Below the pieces are notes generated by a model. It did no database searches and was not told where the DNA came from. It saw nothing but the letters and a program-made list of their open reading frames with translations. This document shows, in pieces, positions 6,340 through 12,888 of a stretch of 16,962 nucleotides of DNA; within the stretch, counting starts at the first letter, position 1, and every line of letters starts with the position of its first letter. Location: assembly GCA_041750975.1 (NCBI GenBank), contig JBGSYN010000168.1, positions 1 through 16,962 on the forward strand. Direction: 5' to 3'. Origin of the DNA: JBGSYN01 sp041750975. GTDB taxonomy: Bacteria; Pseudomonadota; Alphaproteobacteria; Geminicoccales; Geminicoccaceae. The position numbers and the translations under genes are program-made.

Positions 6340-8562
6340 TCAGGGTTGCCCACGGCCGTCGCCCGAGCCGATCTGCAGGCTCAACACTTCCTGCTTTTTG
6401 AGCGAGCTGCCGCGCCCCGAGAGGCTCGGATTGGTCATGAAATATTGATGGGCGGAGAACGCATTGTCGCCCCCGGTCTGTACTCTGGTATAGTTGCCGT
6501 CGGTCTCGAGAAGCCAGCTATTGGCGACATCCTTGAGATTGACGACCATTACCTGCGACATGACTTGCTGGTGCACCGTGGGATTTTCGATGGGCACCAG
6601 GGTTTCGACGCGCCTCGACAGATTTCGGGTCATCCAGTCGGCCGAGGAAATGAAGACCTTGGCTTCGCGTGACGGCAGGCCGTGGCCGTTGCCGAAACAG
6701 ACGATCCGGCTGTGCTCGAGAAACCGCCCGACGATGCTTTTGACGCGGATGTTCTCCGAAAGCTCCGGCACGCCCGGTCTAAGGCAGCAAATGCCTCGGA
6801 CCACCAAATCGATCTTCACGCCGGCGCGCGACGCCTTATAGAGGGTCTCGATGATCTCCCGGTCGACCAGCGAATTCATCTTGGCCCAGATCGCTGCCTT
6901 TCGACCCTCTTGAGCGTGCCGCATTTCAGCATCGATGTGCTGCAACAGGATTTCGCGCAGTGAGGTAGGCGCCAGCGCCAGCTTCTCCAGCCCGGCCGGC
7001 TTGGCGTAGCCGGTCATATAGTTGAAGGCGCGGGCGGCATCCCGTGCCAAGGCCGGATCGCAGGTGAAGAACGAGAGGTCCGTGTAGATCCGGGCGGTTA
7101 TCGGATGATAATTCCCGGTGCCGTAATGGACGTAGGTCCGAAGCTTGCCCTGCTCTCGGCGCACGACCATGGCGACCTTGGCGTGAGTCTTCAGGGTAAG
7201 GAAGCCATAGACCACCTGGACGCCGGCGCGTTCCAGATCGCGCGCCCAGCGAATATTCCGCTCTTCGTCGAAGCGCGCCTTGAGCTCCACCATCGCCGTC
7301 ACGGATTTGCCGGCCTCGGCTGCTTCCATCAATGCCGTGAGGATCGGCGAGTCGTCACTGGTGCGGTAGAGCGTCTGCTTGATCGCGATCACCGCTGGAT
7401 CCAATGCAGCCTGCTTGACGAACTGCACGACGACATCGAAGCTCTCGTAAGGGTGATGAACGATGATGTCCTTATGGCGGATCGCGGCAAAGCAATCGCC
7501 GCCGAACTCCTTGATCCGTTCAGGAAATCGCGGGGTGAACGGCGAGAACAGCAGATCCGCCCGATCCTTGGCGATGATCTCCTTAATGTCGACCAGACCC
7601 AGGATACCATCGAGTTCGAAGACGTCGTCGTTCGAAACATCGAGCTGTTGGGTCAGGAATTCGCGAAGATAGACCGGCATCGCCTGATTGATCGTGAGGC
7701 GGATGACATGGCCGCGCTTGCGGCGGCGCAACAGGCTTTCGAAGAGGCGCATCAGATCCTCGGCTTCTTCCTCGATCTCGATGTCGCTGTCGCGGATGAC
7801 CCTGAATTCGCCGATGCCATCGAGTTCGAAGCCCGGAAAGAGGGTGCCCATGAACTGTTCGATGACGGTCTCGAGCCGGATATATCGAAGGCCGTCGCCC
7901 GGCAGCCGGATGAAGCGATCGATTTTGCTCGGCAGTAGCGTCAAGGCGGTCAAGGGCTCGCCGCCCGGCCGCCGCAACTCCGCGACGACCCCGATGCCGC
8001 AATTGGGAATAAAGGGGAAGGGGTGCGCCGGATCGATGGCGATCGGCGTGATCACCGCGAGCACCTCATCGATGAAGAAGTCCTCGAGCCAACGCCGATC
8101 ATCGGGGGTCAATTCATCGCCCCGCAACACGGACACTTTCATTTCCCGCAAACTCGGCTGCAACTCACGCCAGAGACGCATCTGGCTGGCCATGAGCTTG
8201 CCGGCACGTTCGTTGATGGCGGCGATCTGTTCGGACGGCGTCATGCCGTCATCGCTGATAGTGGTGATGTCCTCGGCTTCCAGGGCCTTGAGCCCGGCGA
8301 CGCGCACCATATAAAACTCGTCGAGATTACTCGCCGAAATGGATAGAAAGCGCAGCCGTTCGAGGATCGGGTAGCGAGTATTCTCGGTCTCGTCGAGCAC
8401 CCGTTCGTTGAAGGCCAGCCAGGAGAGTTCGCGATTGATCAGATATTCCGGTTTGATCGTGAACTCATCTTGATCCATAACGCGGTTCGTCGAAAGATTG
8501 TCGCCCGCTGTCCGGTCGACCGCCGGTCCCGCCTCATCGTCCCGAACCTGTTCATCCGTCAT
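6340..8562 (-). CDS. ppk1: Polyphosphate kinase 1
   Basis: 740 residues, full length. Ppk1 reversibly transfers the gamma-phosphate of ATP to polyphosphate through a phosphohistidine. All four regions are visible: the N domain starting YLINRELSWLAFNERVLDE (about 40-58), the head domain (about 140-320), and C1/C2 catalytic domains of phospholipase-D fold. The HxK-type motif LKTHAKVAM places a conserved His at residue 460, and FLEHSRI places the second at residue 617. IKQTLYRTSDDSPI (about 394-407) and YVHYGTGNYHPITARIYTDLSFFT (part of 477-500) are family blocks. ATG 8562 follows a GAAGGG SD. About 40 N-terminal residues precede the conserved core and look unstructured. First gene of the ppk-ppx pair. 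Confidence 0.97.
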   Translation of the reverse strand: MTDEQVRDDEAGPAVDRTAGDNLSTNRVMDQDEFTIKPEYLINRELSWLAFNERVLDETENTRYPILERLRFLSISASNLDEFYMVRVAGLKALEAEDITTISDDGMTPSEQIAAINERAGKLMASQMRLWRELQPSLREMKVSVLRGDELTPDDRRWLEDFFIDEVLAVITPIAIDPAHPFPFIPNCGIGVVAELRRPGGEPLTALTLLPSKIDRFIRLPGDGLRYIRLETVIEQFMGTLFPGFELDGIGEFRVIRDSDIEIEEEAEDLMRLFESLLRRRKRGHVIRLTINQAMPVYLREFLTQQLDVSNDDVFELDGILGLVDIKEIIAKDRADLLFSPFTPRFPERIKEFGGDCFAAIRHKDIIVHHPYESFDVVVQFVKQAALDPAVIAIKQTLYRTSDDSPILTALMEAAEAGKSVTAMVELKARFDEERNIRWARDLERAGVQVVYGFLTLKTHAKVAMVVRREQGKLRTYVHYGTGNYHPITARIYTDLSFFTCDPALARDAARAFNYMTGYAKPAGLEKLALAPTSLREILLQHIDAEMRHAQEGRKAAIWAKMNSLVDREIIETLYKASRAGVKIDLVVRGICCLRPGVPELSENIRVKSIVGRFLEHSRIVCFGNGHGLPSREAKVFISSADWMTRNLSRRVETLVPIENPTVHQQVMSQVMVVNLKDVANSWLLETDGNYTRVQTGGDNAFSAHQYFMTNPSLSGRGSSLKKQEVLSLQIGSGDGRGQP

Positions 8563-8743
8563 CGCGTGCCCTTCACCATAGTCTTGAAAGCACTCCGGCC
8601 CTGACCCAGAGCCCGCCCTATTTGCGGCTAAAGACCGGAGATCTCGGCGAGCCGTGCCTAACCCTAGCTATCATGCGCGGGTGACGTGCCCAAACGGCCA
8701 TGCCAAGTGATTATTGCAGGAAGTCATCATAAGGTCGCCCATC
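8563..8743. promoter_or_regulatory. Divergent promoter region between ppk1 and the SixA-like gene
   Basis: This 181-base gap separates oppositely directed genes and so must contain both promoters. It holds an 8-bp palindrome GAGATCTC (8638-8645). No convincing -35/-10 pair and no Pho-box match were found. Confidence 0.4.
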
Positions 8744-9259
8744 ATGCGCGAACTCATACTCTTGCGACACGTAAAATCGAGTTGGAACGTTCCGGATAGC
8801 GATGATCACGAGCGCGATCTGGCACCCCGCGGCCTCAAGGCCGCCGGCCGGATCGGGCGGTTCATGCGCAAGAACGAGATGCTGCCGGACATCGTTCTAT
8901 GTTCGACCGCAAAGCGCGCGCAACGCACGCTCGATTTGGTCAGCGAAGAGTGGAAGGCCGCGATCGAGGCCCAGCATCTGAAGGGTCTCTATCTGGCCTC
9001 GCCCGGCCAAATCCTGGCCATTGTACAAAGGCAGGCGGACAGTATAAACCGACTTCTGGTGGTCGGTCACAACCCGGGGATCGCCAGTCTTGCCGCACAA
9101 CTCTATGGCAGTGGCGATCAAGCGGCAGCCGATGCGATCGCCGTCAAATACCCGACCGGCGGCCTCGCACACTTCAGATGTCATGACGCCTCCAGCTGGC
9201 CCGAGGTCGTGCTCGGCCGCGGCGAATTGATTCGATTCGTCCAGCCGAGACAGCTCTGA
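8744..9259 (+). CDS. SixA-like phosphohistidine phosphatase (histidine phosphatase superfamily)
   Basis: 171 residues, typical of short SixA proteins. The catalytic pocket is complete: LLRHVKSSW (Arg8, His9, the nucleophilic histidine), ERDLAPRG (about 23-30), the STAKRAQRT block with Arg58, and VVGHNPG with His109. These cytoplasmic enzymes remove phosphate from phosphohistidine on proteins such as HPt domains or PTS components; the target here is unknown. The ATG at 8744 is chosen because the conserved strand MRELILLRH starts there and AAGG lies nine bases upstream. An in-frame TTG at 8714 would add ten unsupported residues. It is transcribed divergently from ppk1, and the metallophosphatase gene follows 82 bases downstream. 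Confidence 0.9.
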   Translation: MRELILLRHVKSSWNVPDSDDHERDLAPRGLKAAGRIGRFMRKNEMLPDIVLCSTAKRAQRTLDLVSEEWKAAIEAQHLKGLYLASPGQILAIVQRQADSINRLLVVGHNPGIASLAAQLYGSGDQAAADAIAVKYPTGGLAHFRCHDASSWPEVVLGRGELIRFVQPRQL

Positions 9260-9279
9260 GAATTGCCCGGAGCGCTGGT

Positions 9280-9297
9280 CTGTCACGCCAATGTCAA
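9280..9297 (+). promoter_or_regulatory. Putative Pho box (PhoB binding site)
   Basis: CTGTCAC-GCCA-ATGTCAA: two 7-base direct repeats with the exact 4-base spacing of the PhoB consensus CTGTCAT-N4-CTGTCAT (6 of 7 and 5 of 7 matches). It lies 45 bases before the metallophosphatase ATG, in the 82-base gap after the SixA-like gene. A -10 is not obvious (a weak TGGTAGCC lies downstream). The match and the phosphatase target support PhoB activation in phosphate limitation. Confidence 0.55.
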
Positions 9298-9341
9298 AGG
9301 CTTCTGGTAGCCGTCGAGCAAGGATTTGACTGGAGGCATAC

Positions 9342-11039
9342 ATGCGTCGAGTTGCTTTGATGTTGCTCGGAGGAACGTTGATGGCGTCGCTGGCCATGGC
9401 AGATGATCACCCGAAGCTCCTGACCGATCCCTTTCTGCTCGATCCCGGACCGGACAGCGTCGAGGTCGTCTGGTTCACCGAGTTCGAGGGGCAGGATCAC
9501 CGGGTCGAACTTGGCGACGGCGATCGTACCATCGCCGCGACCACGACGAAACTTTCACGCTCTTTCGAGGACGCGGATTCCATTGTCGACGGGCAGGCGG
9601 GCGACGGCTCGCGCTATTCGCAAACCTCGAAGCGGGACATCTTTCGCCACGCAGCCACGGTAGACGCGCTGGAGCCGGGCAATCGGATACCTTATCGGGT
9701 CGTCAGCGCTACCGCCTCGGGCGAAACGGTCATCAGCGGCAGCTACAGCCTTGCACCCTTGCCGCCGGCGGGCGCGCCCCTGCGGGTTCTCCTGACCTCG
9801 GATCATCAGTTGAAGCCGATGGTGCCGGCCAATCTGCAGATGGTCGAAGAAACCGTCGGCAGGGTCGATGCGGTCCTCTTCGCCGGCGATCTCATCAATG
9901 TCTCGGACCGGGCCTCGGAATGGTTCGACGACGCCCGTGGTCTCGCCTTCTTTCCCAACCTGCAGGGCCAGACAAACTATGAGATCGAGTCTTCCTCCGG
10001 CGAAAGTCGGACCTATCGGGGCGGTGCGATCATCCAGCACGCACCGCTCTATCCCGTCATCGGCAATCACGAGGTCATGGGACGTTTCGATCCCGAGGCG
10101 GCGCTTAGAACCCAATACAACAATCCCCAGCCGCGCCATGCCGCCGGCGAAAACGAGGACCAGAGTTTCAACACCCGAACCTTCGACGAGATTTTCGGTT
10201 TGCCCGAGTTCCTTGGTGGTCCCGGCTATTATTTCAGGCGGTTCGGCGATGTCGCGCTGGTCGGTCTCTATGTGACCCGGATTTGGCGCCCGCACCGGAT
10301 CGACGGCGAGACGCGAGGCAAATACGTCGAGCGCGACGCCGATCTGAACGATCCGTCGGCGTGGGGCTGGGGGTCGTTTCCCTTCGAAACCATCGAAGCA
10401 GGCTCAGCACAATACCAATGGCTCGAGGGGATCCTGAATTCCGAGGAGTTCAGCAACGCACCCTATCGTGTGGTCATGCTGCATCATCCGCCGCGCGGCT
10501 TCGGCGGCAATGTGGTTCCGCCCTTCGTCGAGCCCGAGCAGATCGTCGGACGGAGCGATGATGGGGCCATTACCTCGATCCGTTACGAATATGCGATCCG
10601 TAAAGACATGCTGGTGCATGATCTCGAGCCGCTGTTGCTCGAGCATGATGTTCAACTCGTCCTGTTCGGCCATTCCCATCTCTGGCAGCACATCGCGATG
10701 CCCCAAGGGCTGCACTATCTCGAGACGGCCAATGTCGGCAACAATTATGGCTGCTACCTCGAGGGCGGGGAAGAACGCGGCAACCATCCGGACGATCCAA
10801 TGTTCGAGGCAAGCAATTACGCCAGGAGCGGCGATCCAGGCGGGCTCCAGCCGACCCCGCCGAGCGTGTTCGCTCCGCAAGTGGATGAGGCTGGCAAGCC
10901 ACTGCCCTGCGTCGCCAGCAACACCCTCACGATCTTCTCGATCCTCGATACCGGCAAGGGTGCCGTCGAGAGCTACGTGTTCGACACGCGCAAGCCTTAT
11001 CAGGGTGTCCGGTTGTTCGACACGTTCGCGCTCAAATAG
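9342..11039 (+). CDS. Secreted calcineurin-like metallophosphatase
   Basis: 565 residues. A signal peptide covers about residues 1-20 (MRRVALMLLGGTLMASLAMA-DD). A beta-rich domain (about 28-137: PGPDSVEVVWFTEF, NRIPYRVVSA) resembles the fibronectin-like N-terminal domain of purple acid phosphatases. The metallophosphoesterase core follows with all metal-binding blocks: TSDHQ (Asp154), AGDLIN (Asp183), GNHE (241-244), VVMLHHPP (His381/382) and FGHSHLWQH (443-450). A long insert between blocks 2 and 3 (NLQGQTNYEIES) and a C-terminal extension (about 480-565) are family-specific. It probably hydrolyses phosphoesters in the periplasm or outside the cell. GGAGG lies six bases before the ATG, and a Pho-box match lies upstream. 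Substrate unknown. Confidence 0.88.
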   Translation: MRRVALMLLGGTLMASLAMADDHPKLLTDPFLLDPGPDSVEVVWFTEFEGQDHRVELGDGDRTIAATTTKLSRSFEDADSIVDGQAGDGSRYSQTSKRDIFRHAATVDALEPGNRIPYRVVSATASGETVISGSYSLAPLPPAGAPLRVLLTSDHQLKPMVPANLQMVEETVGRVDAVLFAGDLINVSDRASEWFDDARGLAFFPNLQGQTNYEIESSSGESRTYRGGAIIQHAPLYPVIGNHEVMGRFDPEAALRTQYNNPQPRHAAGENEDQSFNTRTFDEIFGLPEFLGGPGYYFRRFGDVALVGLYVTRIWRPHRIDGETRGKYVERDADLNDPSAWGWGSFPFETIEAGSAQYQWLEGILNSEEFSNAPYRVVMLHHPPRGFGGNVVPPFVEPEQIVGRSDDGAITSIRYEYAIRKDMLVHDLEPLLLEHDVQLVLFGHSHLWQHIAMPQGLHYLETANVGNNYGCYLEGGEERGNHPDDPMFEASNYARSGDPGGLQPTPPSVFAPQVDEAGKPLPCVASNTLTIFSILDTGKGAVESYVFDTRKPYQGVRLFDTFALK

Positions 11040-11044
11040 ATCTT

Positions 11045-11074
11045 AGGGGTGCGATGCTAGTTTTCAGCACCCTT
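11045..11074. repeat. Inverted repeat between convergent genes
   Basis: GGGTGC (11047-11052) and GCACCC (11067-11072) are a perfect 6-bp stem, extended by one G-U and one A-U pair, with a 14-base loop. It lies across the 17-base gap and the 3' end of the DUF4142 gene. It may serve as a shared terminator structure, but it lacks a clear U-run on either strand. Confidence 0.35.
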
Positions 11075-11572
11075 CACTGCGGCCTCGATCTCCTCGGCGC
11101 GCTGCAATTTCTGTTGGGCCTCAGGAAGGTTGCTTTCGGCGAATGAAACGAGTTGAGGCACCTCCCCTTCGGCGATCTGCGTCTGGAACATGTCCACCAT
11201 CTCGTGGTGCTCATTCACGACAACATCAATATACTGCAAATCGAGTTCGCGGCCCGACAGATTGGTCAGTTGATCCGAGTGATATTGTTCCTCCTCGGAG
11301 AGTTCCTCCGGGGCTTCGAGATCAAGTTCACCCGCGATCCTGCGCAATTGCTCAGTGGCAACATCGTAATCCTCGGCCAGCATCGCACTGAATTCGGCAA
11401 GATCGGGCCGGCCCGAATGCTCCGCCGCCAATCTACCGACAGCAATCTCGAACAGCCCGCTCCTGATGGCTTCGTCGAGGAACTCGCGGTCCTGTTGACT
11501 GGGTTCCTGGGCGGCAACGCCATGCACCACGAGTGTCGCAGAGATGATACCGGAAAGCAAGATACGCCGCAT
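11057..11572 (-). CDS. Secreted DUF4142-type helical protein
   Basis: 171 residues. A signal peptide with predicted cleavage after VHGVA (about residue 21) precedes a helical domain with the DUF4142 pattern: FLDEAIRSGLFEIAVGRLAAEHSGRPDLAEFSAMLAEDY is the first helical pair (about 31-69), followed by ATEQLRRIA, then LTNLSGRELDLQYIDVVVNEHHEMVDMF (about 102-129), and VPQLVSFAESNLPEAQQKLQRA at the end. The family is a ferritin-like four-helix bundle found in the periplasm; its function is unknown, and metal binding is not shown here. ATG 11572 has GAGG five bases upstream and starts directly with the signal peptide. An in-frame ATG at 11620 would prefix 16 unlikely residues. It is convergent with the metallophosphatase and divergent from the sugar transporter. 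Confidence 0.82.
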   Translation of the reverse strand: MRRILLSGIISATLVVHGVAAQEPSQQDREFLDEAIRSGLFEIAVGRLAAEHSGRPDLAEFSAMLAEDYDVATEQLRRIAGELDLEAPEELSEEEQYHSDQLTNLSGRELDLQYIDVVVNEHHEMVDMFQTQIAEGEVPQLVSFAESNLPEAQQKLQRAEEIEAAVKGAEN

Positions 11573-11639
11573 GACATCCTCACAAGAAGCAGGGGGTTGG
11601 AAGAAGTTCGAATAGTGCAACGGCGCAGGAGACAGTTTG

Positions 11640-11736
11640 TTGCCTTAATGGCAATGCCGGACGCTGACATAGAGGCGCTAGCGTGGTCTTCTCATTGCTG
11701 TTATGAGCCTTTCACCAAGCGCGAACGCGCCTTTTT
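11640..11736. promoter_or_regulatory. Cluster of inverted repeats upstream of the sugar transporter operon
   Basis: Between the divergent DUF4142 gene and the binding-protein gene lie TTGCC-TTAAT-GGCAA (11640-11654), the 8-bp palindrome CGCTAGCG (11676-11683), and CTCAT-N7-ATGAG (11691-11707). Just before the SD is a GC hairpin AAGCGCG-AA-CGCGCCTT followed by Ts (11717-11736), which could act as a leader attenuator. The first is shaped like a LacI/GntR-type operator. No regulator gene is in the window, and which elements are real is unknown. Confidence 0.4.
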
Positions 11737-11749
11737 GGGAGGTAGAGAG

Positions 11750-12832
11750 ATGCGGAATACCCTTGTTGCAACCACAGCTTTAATTTCATCATTAGCTCTG
11801 AGCGGCACTGTGCTGGCGCAGTCCGGCGTCCTCGACCAAGCCGTCGGCGGCTACAGCTTCGATAAAGCGGCCCAGGAATCGCCCGAGACCAAAGACTTCA
11901 ATTCCAACGACGGCATTTTGACCTTCGCCATCGTCACCCACACTGCCGGCAATGGCTTTTTCGATCCGACTTATGTCGGCGCCAAGATGGCCGCCGACAT
12001 GATCGGTGCGAAGCTTTTGATGCTCGGCTCGGAAGCGCCGGTCGACGATATCCCGCGCGAGCTCGAGATCCTCAACCAGATCATCCAGGATCCGACCATC
12101 GACGGGCTGATCATGACGACCCCGCAGGCGGGTGCTTATGATGACATTGTCCGCACCCTCGAGGAGCGGGGCGTCCCGGTGACGACGACCAATAGCTTCG
12201 ATCCGATCCTCTACGACAGGACCGGCATCAGCCATACCGGCCAGGCCTCGAGTGCGGCCGGAATCGGCGGTCTGGCGATGGCCGAGTGCTTGGTCGAATC
12301 CGGTTTCGAGAACGGCTCGATCCTGTTCCCGAACACCACCACGCTGGGCAATGTCGAGGTCAACCGGCGGGTGACCGCGGCTTATACAGCGACGGTGGCG
12401 GCTCTGGGTTCGGCCGGCAAGCTCGGCAATTTCACGGTCGACGCCGGCCCCGAGAATATCGGCATCGACGTCGACGCCAACAATATCGTGGGCTCGATCG
12501 TCAGCCTGATCGAGAGCCGCGGCGATGTCGTCGGCATCATGGGCAATAACGGCTTCGTCACGCCCGCCATCGGTAATGCCGTGGCCCAGCTCGGCATCGG
12601 CGATGAGATCTGCTCTTACGGATTCGATCTGGGTCCGGCCCAGCTCGAGGCGATCCGCAACGGCGATCTCGACGGCTCCCTCGGTCAGCAACCCTTCCTG
12701 CAAGGCTTCTGGCCCGTGATGCAGCTCTATCTCGAGATCGATCGCAATATCAGTGCTGCCGATCTCGACACCAAGGCGCAGCTGATCACTCAGGAGAATG
12801 TCGACACCGTCGGCAAGCGCTTCGAAAACTGA
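11750..12832 (+). CDS. Sugar ABC transporter periplasmic substrate-binding protein (RbsB/Peripla_BP_4 type)
   Basis: 360 residues. A signal peptide runs to about VLA-Q (residues 1-23). The mature part has the two alternating lobes of the ribose/galactose-binding fold: LTFAIVTHTAGNGFFDPTYVGAKMAAD (about 56-82), the ILNQIIQDPTIDGLIMTTPQA block (about 107-127), GVPVTTTNSFD (about 142-152), GNVEVNRRVTAAY (about 202-214), DVVGIMGNNGFVTPAIGNAV (about 258-277) and a C-terminal SLGQQPFLQGFWPVMQLYLE. It captures a sugar or related polyol and delivers it to the downstream permease; the exact ligand cannot be read from the sequence. ATG 11750 follows GGGAGG at good spacing. First gene of the operon, followed by an intrinsic terminator that should leave this gene expressed above the membrane parts. 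Confidence 0.92.
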   Translation: MRNTLVATTALISSLALSGTVLAQSGVLDQAVGGYSFDKAAQESPETKDFNSNDGILTFAIVTHTAGNGFFDPTYVGAKMAADMIGAKLLMLGSEAPVDDIPRELEILNQIIQDPTIDGLIMTTPQAGAYDDIVRTLEERGVPVTTTNSFDPILYDRTGISHTGQASSAAGIGGLAMAECLVESGFENGSILFPNTTTLGNVEVNRRVTAAYTATVAALGSAGKLGNFTVDAGPENIGIDVDANNIVGSIVSLIESRGDVVGIMGNNGFVTPAIGNAVAQLGIGDEICSYGFDLGPAQLEAIRNGDLDGSLGQQPFLQGFWPVMQLYLEIDRNISAADLDTKAQLITQENVDTVGKRFEN

Positions 12833-12842
12833 GAATCGTGCG

Positions 12843-12873
12843 AAAGGGGCGTAGCCGCGGCTGCGCCCTTTTT
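12843..12873 (+). terminator. Intrinsic terminator between binding protein and permease genes
   Basis: AAAGGG(G)CGTAGC - CGCG - GCTGCGCCCTTT followed by TTTTT: a 12-pair stem with one bulged G and one G-U pair, a 4-base loop and a U-run. It starts eight bases after the binding-protein stop. Partial readthrough would give the usual excess of binding protein over permease. Confidence 0.85.
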
Positions 12874-12888
12874 GTGTCCAAATTCTAG

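Noticed and set aside
8714..8743. Upstream TTG start for the SixA-like protein
   Set aside because: Family homology begins at ATG 8744 with an AAGG upstream; the extra ten residues have no support.
11153..11749. N-terminal extension of the sugar-binding protein reaching back to 11153
   Set aside because: It is antisense to the DUF4142 gene. ATG 11750 has a strong SD and begins a proper signal peptide.
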